Assembly: GCA_017509715.1 (NCBI GenBank)
Contig: JAFWOU010000004.1
Location: 1 to 64,000, forward strand
DNA length: 64,000 bases
Origin: Paludibacteraceae bacterium
GTDB lineage: Bacteria > Bacteroidota > Bacteroidia > Bacteroidales > Paludibacteraceae
Direction: 5' to 3'
Part shown: positions 8,213 to 20,132 of the stretch, piece by piece
How positions within the stretch are numbered: the first letter of the stretch is position 1
How the letters are laid out: each line of letters opens with the position of its first letter
Made by a program: the position numbers and the translations under genes
Notes under the pieces: model-generated
Databases searched by the model: none
What the model saw: only the letters and a program-made list of their open reading frames with translations
What the model was told of the DNA's origin: nothing

Positions 8213-11200
8213 TTACTCCTCAAAACGGTTGAGTGCATTCTCCGCAGCCTCGCGAGCAGCCTGGATAGCGGCATACTCCTCGGCGTTGTGTACGGATATG
8301 CGGCTGAACTCACGGAAACCTGTTCCGGCAGGGATCAAGTTACCGCAGATCACGTTCTCCTTCATACCCTCCAAGTGGTCAACACGACCCTGGATAGCAG
8401 CCTCGTTGAGTACCTTGGTGGTCTCCTGGAACGAAGCGGCCGACATGAAGGACTTGGTACCGAGTGCAGCGCGGGTGATACCCTGGAGCACTTGGCTAGC
8501 CGTTGCGCAGGTAGCGTCACGAGCCGTTACGAGTTTCTTATCGCGACGACGCAGACTGGAGTTCTCGTCGTGCAGACGACGTGCGGTAGTGATCTGGCCC
8601 GGGTGGAGCGACTCGCTATCGCCGGCGTCTACTACTACCTTCTTGCCCCAGATATGGTCGTTCTCCTCCATGAAGTCGAGTTTGTCGACGATCTGGTGCT
8701 CCAGGAAGCGTGTATCTCCGGCGTCGAGGATCTCCACCTTACGCATCATCTGGCGTACGATAACCTCGAAGTGCTTATCGTTGATCTCCACACCCTGCAG
8801 ACGATAGACAGACTGTGCCTCGTTGACGATATAGTCCTGAACGGCCGTCGGACCCTGGATAGCCAGGATGTCGTCCGGCGTGATAGCACCGTCAGACAAT
8901 GCTACACCGGCGCGAACATAGTCACCCTCTTGTACGAGGATCTGCTTCGACAGCGGAACGAGGTAGGTCTTCTTATCGCCAAACTTAGGCGTGATGAACA
9001 GCTCACGATTACCACGCTTGATCTTGCCGAACGACACCTCGCCATCCACCTCGGCTACGAGTGCCGGGTTGGACGGATTGCGGGCCTCGAAGAGCTCGGT
9101 TACACGCGGCAGACCACCCGTGATATCACCGGCCGAGCCGAAGGCACGGGCCACGGTGAACAGTTGGCTACCGATCTTGACCTCTGCGCCGTCCGGGTTA
9201 ACCAGGCTAGCCTTAACAGGCAAGTTGTAGGTGCGCAGGATGTTACCGTCCTTGTCCTCGATATGAGCCGAAGGCATCTTGGTCTTGTCCTTAGTATCGA
9301 TGATGGTGACCTCTTTCTTACCGGTCTGGTCGTCCACCTCGGTCTGGCAAGTCACACCCTCGATCACGTCCTCGTAGCGCAGGATACCGTCCTGCTCGAT
9401 GACGAGCGAAGCCTTGTACGGATCCCACTCGCAGATCACCGTTCCCTTGTCGTATTTCTCGCCCGGGGTGATGAAGAGCTTGGAAGCGTACGGGATGTTG
9501 AAGCTGGTGAGTACCACGCCCGTCTTCTCGTCCTTGAGTTGGAGTTCGTTCAGACGGCTTACTACGATCACGTCGCCCTCGGCGGTGGTGATAGTACGCA
9601 GGTCCTCGATATCTACGATACCGGCACGCGGAATAGCATAGGTATTCTCCGTAGCAGCGTTACCTGCCAAACCTCCCGAGTGGAAGGTACGCAGGGTAAG
9701 CTGTGTACCCGGCTCACCGATAGCCTGTGCGGCGATGACGCCGACAGCCTCACCCTTCTGCACCATCTTACGCGATGCCAAGTTGCGGCCGTAACACTTA
9801 GCGCAGACGCCGTGCTTCGACTCACAGGTGAGGACGGAACGGATCTCTACCTCCTCGATACCGGCAGCCTCGATAGCCTCGCATGCATCCTCGCGGATCT
9901 CCTCGCCGGCAGCTACGATGAGCTTGCCTTCGTTGTCATGGATATCGTGTACGGATACACGACCCAGGATACGCTGGGTGAGTGTAGCTACTACTACGTC
10001 GTTCTGCTTGATCGCCTTGGCGGTCAGACCACGAAGCGTACCGCAATCCTCCTCGTTGATGATCACGTCGTGGGATACGTCCACGAGACGACGGGTCAGG
10101 TATCCGGCGTCGGCTGTCTTCAGAGCGGTATCGGCCAGACCCTTACGTGCACCGTGGGTAGAGATGAAGTACTCGAGCACCGACATACCCTCCTTGAAGT
10201 TGGCGAGCACAGGGTTCTCGATGGTGGTACGCGTGTCGGTAGAACCTGCCTTCTGCGGCTTGGCCATCATACCACGCACACCGGCCAACTGCTTAATCTG
10301 CTGCTTGTTACCACGGGCACCGGAATCCATCATCATGTATACGGAGTTGAATCCCTGGTCGGCCTCGGTCATGTGCTTCATCAGCACGTCGGTCACCTCT
10401 TGGTCCACCTTGTTCCATGCGTCGATAACGGACTTGTAACGCTCGTCGTCGGACATCTCACCGAAGTTGTAACGCTCGGTAATGCTCTCTACCTCCTGAT
10501 TACCCTTGGCGATGATGGCGTTCTTCTCATCAGGGATGAGGATATCGTTCAGGTTGAACGACAAACCACCACGGAAGGCCATGTAGTAACCCAGGTTCTT
10601 GATATCATCCAGGAACTTAGCCGTACGAGCCACACCGCAGGTCTTGATCACCTGGGAGATGATACCCTTCACGGCACCCTTCTTGAGGGTGACATTCTGG
10701 TAGCCCACCTCTTCCGGTACGAAGCGGTTGACCATCACGCGACCGGGAGTGGTCTCGATGATCTCGCCGTTGATACGTACCTTGACGAGTGCGTGGATAT
10801 CCACCTTACCCTCGTTGAGTGCGATCTCGCTCTCCTCCATGGAGTAGAACGTGAGGCCTTCGCCCTTGACGCCCTTACGCGGCTTGGTGATATAGTACAG
10901 ACCCAGGATCATATCCTGCGAAGGCACGGTGATAGGATTACCGTTAGCCGGGTCGAGGATATTATGCGATCCGAGCATGAGCAGCTGTGCCTCCAGGATA
11001 GCCTCGTTGCTCAGCGGCAAGTGCACAGCCATCTGGTCACCGTCGAAGTCGGCGTTGAATCCGGCACATGCCAGCGGGTGGAGCTGAATAGCCTTACCCT
11101 CAATCATGCGCGGCTGGAATGCCAGAATACCGTGACGGTGCAGCGTCGGTGCACGGTTGAGCAGTACAGGGTGTCCCTCCATCACGTGCTCCAGGATCTC

Positions 11201-12481
11201 GTAGATGACCGGATCACGGCGGTCGATGATCTTCTTGGCCGACTTAACGGTCTTGACCACGCCACGCTCGATGAGCTTGCGGATGATAAACGGTTTGTAC
11301 AGTTCGGCGGCCATCTCTTTAGGCAGACCGCACTCGTGCATATTCAGCTCCGGACCGACAACGATCACAGAACGAGCCGAGTAGTCAACACGCTTACCGA
11401 GCAAGTTCTGACGGAAACGTCCTTGCTTACCCTTGAGCGAGTCGCTCAGGGACTTCAGCGGACGGTTTGCTTCCGACTTGATAGCCGTGGTCTTGCGGCT
11501 GTTGTCGAAGAGGCTGTCCACAGCCTCCTGGAGCATACGCTTCTCGTTGCGCAGGATGACATCCGGTGCCTTAATCTCGATGAGTCGTTTCAGACGGTTG
11601 TTACGGATGATGACACGACGATAGAGGTCGTTCAGGTCGGACGTTGCGAAACGTCCACCATCCAGCGGTACCAACGGACGCAACTCAGGCGGCGTCACGG
11701 GTACTACCTGCAGGATCATCCACTCCGGACGGTTGGTGTTCTTCGACGCACGGAAAGCCTCTACTACCTGCAGACGCTTCAGCGCATCGTTACGACGCTG
11801 AGCCGAGGTGGTCTTTACCTTGTCGGCCAGGTCACGCAGCTCGTAGCTGAGCTTGTCCAGATCCAGCTTGCAGAGCATCTCGTAGAGTGCCTCTGCACCC
11901 ATCTTGGCGATGAACTTCTGGGGATCGTCGTCCTCCAGCAGCTGGTTCTCGGCCGGCAGACGGTTGATGAGTTCTGCATACTCGTCCTCGTCCAGCAGCA
12001 TGTTGTTCTGTACGATATTGTCACCCAGTTCCTGACCGGCCAATACACCGGCATTGATGATGACGTATTTCTCGTAGTAAACGATAGCATCCAGTTTCTT
12101 GGTGGGGATACCGAGCAGCGCCGACATCTTAGACGGCAGCGAACGCAGGTACCAGATATGGGCAACGGGTACCACCAACTTGATGTGACCCATACGCTCA
12201 CGACGTACCTTCTTCTCCGTTACCTCCACACCGCAACGCTCGCACACGATACCTTTATAACGTATACGCTTGTACTTACCGCAGTGGCACTCATAGTCCT
12301 TGGTCGGACCGAAGATGCGCTCGCAGAACAAGCCGTCACGCTCAGGTTTGTAGGTGCGATAGTTGATGGTTTCAGGTTTCAGCACCTCACCACTCGACAA
12401 CTGCATGATTTCGTCAGGTGAAGCAAGACCGATAGAGATCTTGGTAAAACCCGTTTTCTTATTCTCTTGTTTAAAAGCCAT
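8213..12481 (-). CDS. rpoC: RNA polymerase beta' subunit
   Basis: 1422 residues, the usual Bacteroidota length. It forms the catalytic half of RNA polymerase with RpoB. The N-terminal zinc site is in [20 protein letters not shown] (about 64-85). The catalytic NADFDGDQM, whose three Asp bind Mg2+, is at about 475-483. The trigger-loop region [23 protein letters not shown], the second zinc ribbon ([13 protein letters not shown]) and the late [16 protein letters not shown] helix are all present. It lies 24 bases after rpoB in the same transcript. No break or odd insertion is visible. The opposite strand has a very long open frame (8288-12421), which is a composition artefact. Confidence 0.98.
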   Translation of the reverse strand: MAFKQENKKTGFTKISIGLASPDEIMQLSSGEVLKPETINYRTYKPERDGLFCERIFGPTKDYECHCGKYKRIRYKGIVCERCGVEVTEKKVRRERMGHIKLVVPVAHIWYLRSLPSKMSALLGIPTKKLDAIVYYEKYVIINAGVLAGQELGDNIVQNNMLLDEDEYAELINRLPAENQLLEDDDPQKFIAKMGAEALYEMLCKLDLDKLSYELRDLADKVKTTSAQRRNDALKRLQVVEAFRASKNTNRPEWMILQVVPVTPPELRPLVPLDGGRFATSDLNDLYRRVIIRNNRLKRLIEIKAPDVILRNEKRMLQEAVDSLFDNSRKTTAIKSEANRPLKSLSDSLKGKQGRFRQNLLGKRVDYSARSVIVVGPELNMHECGLPKEMAAELYKPFIIRKLIERGVVKTVKSAKKIIDRRDPVIYEILEHVMEGHPVLLNRAPTLHRHGILAFQPRMIEGKAIQLHPLACAGFNADFDGDQMAVHLPLSNEAILEAQLLMLGSHNILDPANGNPITVPSQDMILGLYYITKPRKGVKGEGLTFYSMEESEIALNEGKVDIHALVKVRINGEIIETTPGRVMVNRFVPEEVGYQNVTLKKGAVKGIISQVIKTCGVARTAKFLDDIKNLGYYMAFRGGLSFNLNDILIPDEKNAIIAKGNQEVESITERYNFGEMSDDERYKSVIDAWNKVDQEVTDVLMKHMTEADQGFNSVYMMMDSGARGNKQQIKQLAGVRGMMAKPQKAGSTDTRTTIENPVLANFKEGMSVLEYFISTHGARKGLADTALKTADAGYLTRRLVDVSHDVIINEEDCGTLRGLTAKAIKQNDVVVATLTQRILGRVSVHDIHDNEGKLIVAAGEEIREDACEAIEAAGIEEVEIRSVLTCESKHGVCAKCYGRNLASRKMVQKGEAVGVIAAQAIGEPGTQLTLRTFHSGGLAGNAATENTYAIPRAGIVDIEDLRTITTAEGDVIVVSRLNELQLKDEKTGVVLTSFNIPYASKLFITPGEKYDKGTVICEWDPYKASLVIEQDGILRYEDVIEGVTCQTEVDDQTGKKEVTIIDTKDKTKMPSAHIEDKDGNILRTYNLPVKASLVNPDGAEVKIGSQLFTVARAFGSAGDITGGLPRVTELFEARNPSNPALVAEVDGEVSFGKIKRGNRELFITPKFGDKKTYLVPLSKQILVQEGDYVRAGVALSDGAITPDDILAIQGPTAVQDYIVNEAQSVYRLQGVEINDKHFEVIVRQMMRKVEILDAGDTRFLEHQIVDKLDFMEENDHIWGKKVVVDAGDSESLHPGQITTARRLHDENSSLRRRDKKLVTARDATCATASQVLQGITRAALGTKSFMSAASFQETTKVLNEAAIQGRVDHLEGMKENVICGNLIPAGTGFREFSRISVHNAEEYAAIQAAREAAENALNRFEE

Positions 12482-12505
12482 AATGTTTGAGTGTTGAGAT
12501 GATTG

Positions 12506-15500
12506 TTATTCCATATTAATACGTAGAGCCAGACCCTGGAGCTCGTGCAGCAGCACGTTGAGCGACTCGGGCAGACCCGGTGTCGGGAAGGGCTCTCCCT
12601 TAACGATTGCCTCATAGGTACGAGCACGACCGGTGACGTCGTCGGACTTGACGGTCAGGATCTCCTGGAGCGTGTGCGCAGCACCGTGTGCCTCCAGGGC
12701 CCAAACCTCCATCTCACCGAAACGCTGTCCACCGAACTGTGCCTTACCGCCGAGCGGCTGCTGGGTGATGAGGCTGTACGGACCGATCGAACGGGCGTGC
12801 ATCTTATCATCCACCATGTGACCGAGCTTCATGAAGTAGGTCACACCTACGGTAGCCATCTGGTCGAACGGTTCACCCGACTCGCCATCATACAGCTGGG
12901 TCTTACCGGCACGCGGCAGACCGGCCTTGTCGGTCCACTCGTCGAGTTGCTCCAGCGAGCAGCCGTCGAAGATCGGGGTGGCAAACTTGACACCCAGTTC
13001 CTGACCTGCCCAACCGAGCACAGCCTCGAAGATCTGACCGATGTTCATACGCGAAGGCACACCCATCGGGTTCAGTACGATATCCACCGGCGTTCCGTCG
13101 GCCAAGAACGGCATATCTTCTACGCGCACGATCTTGCTGACGATACCCTTGTTACCGTGACGACCGGCCATCTTATCGCCCACGCGGATCTTACGACGCT
13201 TGCCGATATAGACCTTGGCCATCTTGACGATACCGTTGGGCAGCTCATCACCGATGGTGAGGTTGAATTTCTCACGTTTGAGCTTGGCATCCAGCTCTTT
13301 GTGCTTCTCCAGGAAGTTCATCACGCAGCGACGTACCAAGTCGTTCTTATGCTCATCCGAGGTCCATCCGTCGAGCATGACGGTCTGGAAGTCGATATTA
13401 TGCAGACGCTCCTTGCTGAAGTGCTGGCCCTTCTCGATCAGTACAGTACCTACGAGGTCCTCTACCTTCAGGGCCTGACGACCGTTGAGCAGGGTGTAGA
13501 GTTTGTCGATGAGCAACTCGCGCAGCTCCTCGATCTGCTTCTGGTAAGCAGCGTCCATCTCCTGCATCTTCAGCTTGTCCTCCATCTTCTGCTTGCGGTC
13601 CTTCGACGTACGCTGATACAGACGCTTGTCGATGATCACGCCGTCCAGCGACGGGCTGGCCTTGAGCGAAGCATCCTTCACGTCGCCGGCCTTGTCGCCG
13701 AAGATGGCCTTCAGCAGTTTCTCCTCCGGGCTGGGATCGGTCTCGCCCTTCGGCGTGGTCTTACCGATCATGATGTCACCCGGCAGGATGTGCGCACCGA
13801 TACGGATAATACCGTTCTCGTCCAGATCCTTGGTCGCCTCCTCAGAGACATTCGGGATATCGGCCGTGAACTCCTCCATACCACGCTTGGTCTCACGTAC
13901 CTCGAGCAGCTGCTCTACGACGTGAACCGAGGTGAACATATCCTCGCGAACGATACGCTCGCTGAGCACGATAGCATCCTCGTAGTTGTAACCCTTCCAA
14001 GGAATATAAGCCACCTTCAGGTTCTTACCGAGTGCCAACTCACCACCCTGGGTTGCATATCCCTCGGTGAGCAACTGACCCTTGGTCACCTTGTCGCCCT
14101 TGCGAACGATCGGGTGCAGGTCGATAGTCGTATTCTGGTTGGTCTTCTCGAACTTAGGCATCTTATACTCTTTCTCGGCGGGATCAAAGGAGATGAACTC
14201 CTCTTCCTCCGAACGCTCATAGCGGATGCGGATGATGTCAGCGTCCACGTAGGTCACTACGCCATCACCCTCAGCCTCGATCTGCGTACGGCTGTCCTTG
14301 ACGAGCTGCTCCTCGATACCGGTACCTACGATAGGTGCCTCGGAGGTCAGCAGAGGTACTGCCTGGCGCATCATGTTCGATCCCATCAACGCACGGTGAG
14401 CATCATCGTGCTCCAGGAACGGAATCAGGGCGGCAGCTACCGATGCGATCTGGCACGGAGCCACGTCCATGAGGTTAACCTCACTCGGAGCTACCACGGG
14501 GAAGTCGGCGCCGTAACGCGATTTCACCTTGGTACGGATGAACGAACCGTCCTCGCGGAGCGGCGCGTTACCCTGTGCTACCACCATGTTCTCCTCGTCC
14601 TCAGCCGTCAGGAATACGACATGATCGTTGTCCAGATCCACCACGCCGTCCTTAGCCTGACGATACGGGGTCTCGATAAAGCCGAGATCGTTGATCTTAG
14701 CATAGATACAGAGCGAGGAGATCAGACCGATGTTCGGACCTTCCGGCGTCTCAATAGGACAGAGACGGCCGTAGTGGGTATAGTGCACGTCACGTACCTC
14801 GAATCCGGCACGGTCACGACTCAGACCGCCGGGGCCCAGAGCCGATACACGGCGCTTGTGGGTGATCTCGGCGAGCGGGTTCTGCTGGTCCATAAACTGG
14901 CTCAGCGCGTTGGTTCCGAAGTACGAGTTGATGATAGCCGAAACGGACTTAGCGTTGATCAGGTCGGTCGGGGTAAATACCTCGTTGTCACGCACGTTCA
15001 TGCGCTCACGGATGGTACGAGCCATACGGTTGAGGCCCACGCCAAACTGGTTGAACAGCTGTTCGCCCACGGTGCGGACACGACGATTGGAGAGGTGGTC
15101 GATATCATCCACATCGGCGTTGGAGTTGATGAGCTCCACGAGATACTTGATAATCTCGATCATGTCCTGCTGGGTCAGTACGTGTACATCGTCCGGAATC
15201 GACATGTTGAGCTTGCGGTTGATACGATAGCGGCCTACCTCACCCAGGTCATAACGCTTCTGAGAGAAGAACAGGTTCTGGATCATCTCGCGTGCCGTTG
15301 CATCATCAGCCGGCTCGGCGTTACGCAGCTGGCGATAGATGTAGAGCACAGCCTCCTTCTCAGAGTGAGAGGGGTCCTTCTGCAGGGTGTTGAAGATGAT
15401 CGAGAAGTCGCTCTCGCGTGCCTCCTCCTTGTGGAGCAGAATGGTCTTGGTGCCCGACTCCAGGATACGCTCGATAGCCTCGGGCGTCAGTTCCTGCTCG

Positions 15501-16318
15501 CGCTCCAGGATGACCTCGTTACGCTCGATGGTAACTACCTCACCGGTGTCCTCATCCACGAAGTCCTCGGACCATGCTTTGAGCACGTTACCGGCCAGGC
15601 GGCGACCAGCGTATTTCTCCAGTTCGCCCTTGGTACAACGTACCTCTTCGGCCAGGTCGAAGCAGTCCAGAATCTCCTTATCCGACTCAAAACCGATAGC
15701 ACGCAACAGGGTGGTCACAGGCAATTTCTTCTTACGATCGATGTAAGCGTACATCACCTTGTTGATATCCGTTGCGAACTCAATCCACGAGCCGCGGAAA
15801 GGAATGATACGAGCCGAGTAGAGCTTGGTACCGTTAGAGTGAACCGACGTGCCGAAGAATACACCCGGCGAACGGTGCAACTGACTAACCACCACGCGCT
15901 CAGCGCCGTTGATTACAAACGTACCCTTCGGCGTCATGTAGGGGATGGTACCCAAGAAGACGTCCTGGATAACGGTATCAAAATCCTCATGATCCGGATC
16001 CGAGCACGACAACTTGAGTTTAGCCTTCAGGGGCACACAGTAGGTCAGACCACGCTTGATACACTCCTCGATGGAGTAACGCGGATGGTCGACATAGTAG
16101 TCCAGAAATTCCAGGTTGAAGCTGTTGCGGGTGTCGGTGATGGGGAAGTTCTCCATAAACACCTTGTACAAGCCCTCGCCACGACGCTGTTCAGGCGTAC
16201 TGTCCAGCTGGAAGAAATCGTGGAACGACTTCAACTGAATCTCCAAAAAGTCACGATAAGGCATCTGCTTCTGAATAGAAGAGAAGTTGACTCTTTGTGA
16301 TTGATTGTTTGTTGCCAT
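12506..16318 (-). CDS. rpoB: RNA polymerase beta subunit
   Basis: 1270 residues, full length. The rifampicin pocket at about 464-497 ([20 protein letters not shown], then [17 protein letters not shown]) carries the usual sensitive residues, including the equivalents of E. coli Asp516, His526 and Ser531. [22 protein letters not shown] and the C-terminal [40 protein letters not shown] block, which contacts RpoC, are intact. A strong T-tailed hairpin lies upstream (16476-16512), between rplL and rpoB, and probably attenuates read-through. The frame opposite (12545-16300) is an artefact. Confidence 0.98.
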   Translation of the reverse strand: MATNNQSQRVNFSSIQKQMPYRDFLEIQLKSFHDFFQLDSTPEQRRGEGLYKVFMENFPITDTRNSFNLEFLDYYVDHPRYSIEECIKRGLTYCVPLKAKLKLSCSDPDHEDFDTVIQDVFLGTIPYMTPKGTFVINGAERVVVSQLHRSPGVFFGTSVHSNGTKLYSARIIPFRGSWIEFATDINKVMYAYIDRKKKLPVTTLLRAIGFESDKEILDCFDLAEEVRCTKGELEKYAGRRLAGNVLKAWSEDFVDEDTGEVVTIERNEVILEREQELTPEAIERILESGTKTILLHKEEARESDFSIIFNTLQKDPSHSEKEAVLYIYRQLRNAEPADDATAREMIQNLFFSQKRYDLGEVGRYRINRKLNMSIPDDVHVLTQQDMIEIIKYLVELINSNADVDDIDHLSNRRVRTVGEQLFNQFGVGLNRMARTIRERMNVRDNEVFTPTDLINAKSVSAIINSYFGTNALSQFMDQQNPLAEITHKRRVSALGPGGLSRDRAGFEVRDVHYTHYGRLCPIETPEGPNIGLISSLCIYAKINDLGFIETPYRQAKDGVVDLDNDHVVFLTAEDEENMVVAQGNAPLREDGSFIRTKVKSRYGADFPVVAPSEVNLMDVAPCQIASVAAALIPFLEHDDAHRALMGSNMMRQAVPLLTSEAPIVGTGIEEQLVKDSRTQIEAEGDGVVTYVDADIIRIRYERSEEEEFISFDPAEKEYKMPKFEKTNQNTTIDLHPIVRKGDKVTKGQLLTEGYATQGGELALGKNLKVAYIPWKGYNYEDAIVLSERIVREDMFTSVHVVEQLLEVRETKRGMEEFTADIPNVSEEATKDLDENGIIRIGAHILPGDIMIGKTTPKGETDPSPEEKLLKAIFGDKAGDVKDASLKASPSLDGVIIDKRLYQRTSKDRKQKMEDKLKMQEMDAAYQKQIEELRELLIDKLYTLLNGRQALKVEDLVGTVLIEKGQHFSKERLHNIDFQTVMLDGWTSDEHKNDLVRRCVMNFLEKHKELDAKLKREKFNLTIGDELPNGIVKMAKVYIGKRRKIRVGDKMAGRHGNKGIVSKIVRVEDMPFLADGTPVDIVLNPMGVPSRMNIGQIFEAVLGWAGQELGVKFATPIFDGCSLEQLDEWTDKAGLPRAGKTQLYDGESGEPFDQMATVGVTYFMKLGHMVDDKMHARSIGPYSLITQQPLGGKAQFGGQRFGEMEVWALEAHGAAHTLQEILTVKSDDVTGRARTYEAIVKGEPFPTPGLPESLNVLLHELQGLALRINME

Positions 16319-16475
16319 AAATTTGTAGTATGGTTTTTAAAATAACAGTGATATTCTGTTGGTAATGAATAATTTAGAGCTAAATCGATGGTTTTGTAAT
16401 TTAATCTTTATTAACTAAAACCGCTTGTTTATTACCAAATTTTCAGTTATCTTTACTATTACCCTTATTTCAGCG

Positions 16476-16512
16476 AAAAAGGTTTAGACCCCCGGAATGG
16501 GGATCTAAACCT
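16476..16512 (-). terminator. Attenuator hairpin between rplL and rpoB
   Basis: On the minus strand GGTTTAGA..CCCC pairs with GGGG..TCTAAACC, followed by CCTTTTTCGC. It sits after ribosomal genes and before RNA polymerase genes, where partial termination is well known in other bacteria. Confidence 0.7.
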
Positions 16513-16534
16513 ATTACCACCATGTGGTAGGTTA

Positions 16535-16912
16535 TTACTTGAGCTCTACCTCAGCACCTGCATCCTCGAGGGCCTTCTTCAGGGCCTCAGCAGTAGCCTT
16601 GTCAACGCCTTCCTTCACGTTCGAAGGAGCTGCGTCTACGATGTCCTTAGCCTCTTTCAGGCCCAGACCGGTCTGCTCTTTCACAGCCTTAACGACTTGG
16701 AGCTTGTTAGCACCAGCGCTCTTCAGTACAACGTCGAACGAGGTCTTCTCCTCAACTGCAGCCTCAGCGGCACCAGCAGCAGGAGCAGCAACTGCAACAG
16801 CTGCAGCAGCGGGCTCAATACCGTACTCCTCTTTCAGAACGGTTGCAAGTTCATTAACTTCCTTAACAGTAAGGTTAACCAGGGTTTCAGCAATAGCTTT
16901 AATATCTGCCAT
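16535..16912 (-). CDS. rplL: Ribosomal protein L7/L12
   Basis: 125 residues. It builds the flexible stalk that recruits elongation factors to the ribosome. The N-terminal dimer domain ([21 protein letters not shown]) is followed by an Ala/Gly-rich hinge at about 38-55 and the globular C-terminal domain with the conserved [20 protein letters not shown] and [15 protein letters not shown]. It follows rplJ by 49 bases, the usual order, and the attenuator at 16476-16512 comes next. Confidence 0.97.
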   Translation of the reverse strand: MADIKAIAETLVNLTVKEVNELATVLKEEYGIEPAAAAVAVAAPAAGAAEAAVEEKTSFDVVLKSAGANKLQVVKAVKEQTGLGLKEAKDIVDAAPSNVKEGVDKATAEALKKALEDAGAEVELK

Positions 16913-16961
16913 GACTTTATAAATTTAAATTGTTTATTATTTTTCAGTAATTAAAAAAGTT

Positions 16962-17489
16962 TTATCCACGCTTCTCGAGGGTCTCGAGTACACCGTGAAT
17001 TGTGTTTTGGCCGCTTTGCAATGCGGATACCACATTCTTAGCAGGCGATTGCAGCAGAGCCACGATATCTGCGATAAGTTCGTTCTTCGACTTGATAGCG
17101 CAGAGGAAATCGAGGTTTTGCTTGCCCATGTAGATAGTCTCTTCTACGTAAGCAGCCTTGAGTTGGGGCTTAGCCTCGCCGGTCTTGTCGCCCTTCGTGA
17201 GCTCCTTGATGAGCTTAGCGGGAACGTTACCGGTGTTGCAGAGCATGAGCGCCGTGTTGCCCTTCAGCGCGTCGAAGATCTCGGCATCAATGCCGCGATT
17301 CTCCAGTGCCTTCTTGAGCAGGGTGTTCTTAGCTACTACGAGTTTGATATCCTTCTTGAAGCACGCGCGACGCAGGTCGCTCGTCTTCTGTGCATCCAGA
17401 CCTTCGATATTGGTCAGATAGAAGTGCGAGTACTCAGCGAGTTGTGCGCCCAGGGCCTCAATGACCAGGTTTTTATCTTCCTTCTTCAT
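16962..17489 (-). CDS. rplJ: Ribosomal protein L10
   Basis: 175 residues, usual length. L10 anchors L7/L12 dimers to the 23S rRNA at the stalk base and in many bacteria represses its own operon. Family features are the N-terminal NLVIEALGAQLAEYSHFYLTN and the central LVVAKNTLLKKALEN; the C-terminal helix that binds L7/L12 ends in ALQSGQNTIHGVLETLEKRG. Only 24 bases separate it from rplA, leaving little room for an independent leader. Confidence 0.96.
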   Translation of the reverse strand: MKKEDKNLVIEALGAQLAEYSHFYLTNIEGLDAQKTSDLRRACFKKDIKLVVAKNTLLKKALENRGIDAEIFDALKGNTALMLCNTGNVPAKLIKELTKGDKTGEAKPQLKAAYVEETIYMGKQNLDFLCAIKSKNELIADIVALLQSPAKNVVSALQSGQNTIHGVLETLEKRG

Positions 17490-17513
17490 AATTGTGTCTG
17501 TTCGTTTAAATCA

Positions 17514-18203
17514 TTAAATCGTTTTAGTATCAATCTTGATACCCTGACTCATTGTACTGGAAAGATAAACGCTCTTGATATACTCACCCTTCGATACAGC
17601 CGGTTTGAGGTGCTTGATCGTCTCGATGAAAGCATTTGCATTCTCAGCAATAGCCTCCGGAGTGAAGCTTACCTTACCGATCGAAGTGTGAACGATACCG
17701 AACTTGTCAACCTTGAAGTCGATCTTACCGCCCTTTACCTCTTTTACAGCCTTGGCAACGTCCATAGTTACCGTACCGCTCTTGGGGTTAGGCATCAGGC
17801 CACGCGGACCGAGTACACGACCCAGCGCACCGATCTTACCCATGATTTGGGGTTGGGTGATGATGACGTCAATATCCGTCCAGCCGCCCTTGATCTTCTC
17901 GATATACTCGTCCAGACCTACATAGTCAGCACCTGCCTCTTTGGCAGCTGCCTCCTGGTCGGGAGTACAGAGGGCCAGAACGCGAACTACTTTACCGGTA
18001 CCGTTCGGGAGTGCAACCACGCCACGAACCATCTGGTTTGCCTTACGAGGGTCAACACCCAGACGTACGTCGATATCTACACTTGCATCAAACTTGGTGG
18101 TAGTGATCTCCTTAACGAGAGCAGCTGCCTCAGCGATGGTGTAGAGCTTGCCAGCTTCAATCTTCTCAGCAGCAAGCTTCTGTTTTTTTGTCAGTTTTGC
18201 CAT
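17514..18203 (-). CDS. rplA: Ribosomal protein L1
   Basis: 229 residues. L1 binds 23S rRNA at the mobile stalk near the E site and in other bacteria represses the L11-L1 mRNA. The sequences [38 protein letters not shown] and the late [15 protein letters not shown] are typical. It starts 27 bases after rplK. No anomalies. Confidence 0.97.
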   Translation of the reverse strand: MAKLTKKQKLAAEKIEAGKLYTIAEAAALVKEITTTKFDASVDIDVRLGVDPRKANQMVRGVVALPNGTGKVVRVLALCTPDQEAAAKEAGADYVGLDEYIEKIKGGWTDIDVIITQPQIMGKIGALGRVLGPRGLMPNPKSGTVTMDVAKAVKEVKGGKIDFKVDKFGIVHTSIGKVSFTPEAIAENANAFIETIKHLKPAVSKGEYIKSVYLSSTMSQGIKIDTKTI

Positions 18204-18230
18204 AATTGTTGATGTGGATTGAAGTTAGTT

Positions 18231-18653
18231 TTACTTAACGATGATACCCATGCTACGTGCCGTACCCTTGACCATCTTCAGTGCCGACTCAACGGTAAAG
18301 CAGTTGAGGTCAGGCATCTTGTCCTGGGCGATCTGCTGAGCCTGCTCTTCGGTGATAGTAGCTACCTTCGAACGGTTAGGCTCTGCCGAACCCGACTTGG
18401 TCTTGGCAGCCTCAAGGAGCTGAACAGCTACAGGAGGAGTCTTAACGATAAAGTCGAACGACTTGTCAGCATAAACAGTGATTACAACAGGCAATACCTT
18501 ACCTGCTTTGTCCTGAGTTCTGGCGTTAAATTGTTTACAAAACTCCATGATGTTCACACCCTTCGAACCCAGAGCCGGGCCTACCGGAGGTGCAGGATTG
18601 GCAGCGCCACCCTTGATTTGGAGCTTAATAAAACCAGCAATTTCTTTAGCCAT
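18231..18653 (-). CDS. rplK: Ribosomal protein L11
   Basis: 140 residues, full length. L11 binds the GTPase-associated centre of 23S rRNA. The proline-rich N-terminal motif [14 protein letters not shown] ([28 protein letters not shown], about 18-45) and the C-terminal RNA-binding GTARSMGI are present. The 177-base spacer before it, after nusG, carries type C repeats (18700-18772) and no gene. Confidence 0.97.
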   Translation of the reverse strand: MAKEIAGFIKLQIKGGAANPAPPVGPALGSKGVNIMEFCKQFNARTQDKAGKVLPVVITVYADKSFDFIVKTPPVAVQLLEAAKTKSGSAEPNRSKVATITEEQAQQIAQDKMPDLNCFTVESALKMVKGTARSMGIIVK

Positions 18654-18699
18654 AGTTTTACGTTTGTTAATAGTTTTTGACTTGATAACGAGCTTTTGG

Positions 18700-18772
18700 C
18701 TTTCAGTATTCAGCTTTCAGCATTCAGACTTTTTCCGATGGCTGATGGCTGACTTCTGACGGCTTAGTCTCT
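18700..18772. repeat. Type C spacer repeats (nusG-rplK)
   Basis: Degenerate copies of GCTTTCAG/GCATTCAG followed by GATGGCTGATGGCTGACTTCTGAC. The same family occurs at 19736-19802, 52715-52742, 57300-57325 and inside the Xer gene at 22795-22835. Confidence 0.8.
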
Positions 18773-18830
18773 CAGTCGGTTAATAATTTGAAACTACCGA
18801 GTAGTGACTAACGACCTGTAACGGGGTCTC

Positions 18831-19382
18831 CTACTCTTTATCTACTTGGTTGTAGTTCAACTCCAGCGGCACTTGGCGATCAAAGATCGTTACGTCCACA
18901 CGGAGTTTGTGCTTGTCTTGCAGCACCTCTTGGATCATACCGCTGAACCCGTTGAACGGACCATCGGTCACCTTCACGCGCTCACCTACCAGGTAGAGCT
19001 CCTCCGACTGCAACTCTTGCTCTGCCGACTCTACCGAGCCCATGATCTTGTTGATCTCGGCCTGCGGTACAGGAGCAGCAATGCGAGAATTCTTCATGTC
19101 GCTCAGAAAACCGAGCACATTCGGAATGTTGCGCAGCAGCGGATAGCACTCGTCGGTCAGGTTGCACTCCACCAGCACGTAGCCCGGCAGCATGTTGCGC
19201 TCCTTGATGGTGCGCTTGCCATTCTTCAGCACTACGACCTTCTCGGTGGGGATCAGCACTTGCGACACATACTCACGAAACAGCGAACTCGTCACCAAGG
19301 CACTCTCGATATACTCCTTTACCTTGTGCTCCTTGCCGCTGATAGCGCGAAGTACATACCATTTGTAATTGTTCTCAGCCAT
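18831..19382 (-). CDS. nusG: Transcription antitermination factor NusG
   Basis: 183 residues. NusG binds the RNA polymerase clamp and links it to Rho or the ribosome. The NGN domain begins YKWYVLRAISGKEHKVKEYI and includes MLPGYVLVECNL; the C-terminal KOW domain includes GERVKVTDGPFNGFSGMIQE (about 135-155). Between secE and rplK, as in most bacteria. The short spacer from secE (19387-19428) holds repeats of the type CGATTAGTGATTAA. Confidence 0.96.
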   Translation of the reverse strand: MAENNYKWYVLRAISGKEHKVKEYIESALVTSSLFREYVSQVLIPTEKVVVLKNGKRTIKERNMLPGYVLVECNLTDECYPLLRNIPNVLGFLSDMKNSRIAAPVPQAEINKIMGSVESAEQELQSEELYLVGERVKVTDGPFNGFSGMIQEVLQDKHKLRVDVTIFDRQVPLELNYNQVDKE

Positions 19383-19386
19383 AATT

Positions 19387-19428
19387 CTAAACGATTACCG
19401 ATTAGTGATTAACGATTAGGGATTAGAA
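19387..19428. repeat. Short tandem repeats between secE and nusG
   Basis: Degenerate 8-10 base units around CGATTA (ACGATTACCGATTAGTGATT and on to GGGATTAG), unique to this spacer within the window. Confidence 0.7.
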
Positions 19429-19611
19429 CAGGCCGTAAACAAACTTCATGATCGACTCAAAGCAAGTATCCATCAGCCATACGATCAGCGCCAGTATAAT
19501 GGAAGCAATCAATACTATCACTGCCGACTGAGCCAACTCGTTGCGAGTAGGCCAACTTACTTTGTGTACCAATTCATTGTACGACTCCTTGACGTTTTCT
19601 ACAAAACTCAT
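19423..19611 (-). CDS. secE: Preprotein translocase subunit SecE
   Basis: 62 residues, the short form of SecE with one membrane helix (AVIVLIASIILALIVWLMDT, about 29-48) preceded by the amphipathic ELVHKVSWPTRNELAQS, in which the WPT motif is the family signature. It clamps SecY in the translocon. Located between tRNA-Trp and nusG, the standard Bacteroidota context. The stop is inside the neighbouring repeat array. Confidence 0.95.
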   Translation of the reverse strand: MSFVENVKESYNELVHKVSWPTRNELAQSAVIVLIASIILALIVWLMDTCFESIMKFVYGLF

Positions 19612-19735
19612 ATCAGTAGATTTATTATATTATTCTTTGTTTTTCCGTTGGTCAGTTCGTAACTAACCTTTTTGCGCACCACAATTCGGCTCCAGCAAGC
19701 GCTAAAGTCGAATTGGAAGCTATTTTACGTAACAT

Positions 19736-19802
19736 TGAGCTTTCAGTTTTCAGCTTTCAGCATTCAGCTCATATCTGATAGCTGACGGCCGATGGCTGAT
19801 AG
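19736..19802. repeat. Type C spacer repeats (tRNA-Trp to secE)
   Basis: TTCAGCTTTCAGCATTCAGC followed by GATAGCTGACGGCCGATGGCTGATAGC. The remaining 19612-19735 shows no gene. Confidence 0.8.
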
Positions 19803-19808
19803 CCCATT

Positions 19809-19882
19809 TGGCACGGAAGGCAGGAATCGAACCCACATTGACGGTTTTGGAGACCGCTCTCCTACCATTGGAGGACTTCCGT
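19809..19882 (-). tRNA. tRNA-Trp (CCA anticodon)
   Basis: Acceptor ACGGAAG pairs with CTTCCGT; D stem CTCC/GGAG; anticodon stem GCGGT/ACCGT with loop CTCCAAA gives anticodon CCA; TTCGATT T loop. A 3' CCA is encoded. It lies between tuf and secE and is probably excised from the same transcript. Confidence 0.95.
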
Positions 19883-19904
19883 AAAAATCGGTTGCCCGAT
19901 TTTT
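19883..19904. repeat. Hairpin directly 5' of tRNA-Trp
   Basis: AAAAATCGG / CCGATTTTT with a four-base loop abuts the first base of the tRNA on the minus strand. It may guide processing or be one of the spacer palindromes. Confidence 0.6.
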
Positions 19905-19909
19905 CCGTG

Positions 19910-19964
19910 AATCTTGGCTTCGGCGAGCTGCGAATGCAAGCATTCGCTCGCCTTGCACAAGATT
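19910..19964. repeat. Nested palindrome, family D copy 1
   Basis: Outer arms AATCTTG / CAAGATT, middle arms GGCGAG / CTCGCC, inner arms GCGAATGC / GCATTCGC. TTCCGT flanks both sides. Other copies: 20061-20115, 21686-21743, 60456-60514. Confidence 0.8.
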
Positions 19965-19983
19965 TCCGTTCTTTCCTCCTCTC

Positions 19984-20013
19984 AAATCAACGAGCAGATG
20001 CGCTCGTTGATTT
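19984..20013. repeat. Perfect inverted repeat in the tuf to tRNA-Trp spacer
   Basis: AAATCAACGAGC pairs with GCTCGTTGATTT across six bases. A further small palindrome GAGGC..GCCTC follows near 20032-20046. Confidence 0.7.
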
Positions 20014-20060
20014 GGTAGAGGGTTTCCGCAGAGGCTCAATGCCTCGTGCATTTTTCCGTG

Positions 20061-20115
20061 AATCTTGGCTTCGGCGAGTTGCGAAAGCAAGCTTTCACTC
20101 GCCTAGCACAAGATT
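20061..20115. repeat. Nested palindrome, family D copy 2
   Basis: Same architecture as copy 1 (AATCTTG outer arms, GCGAG / CTCGC, inner GAAAGC / GCTTTC). The inner arms differ from copy 1 but keep pairing. Confidence 0.8.
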
Positions 20116-20132
20116 TCCGTTCTGACTAAAAA

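Noticed and set aside
8288..12421. 1377-codon open frame on the strand opposite rpoC
   Set aside because: It mirrors rpoC codon structure, has no initiation signal and no recognisable domain. The same holds for 12545-16300 opposite rpoB.
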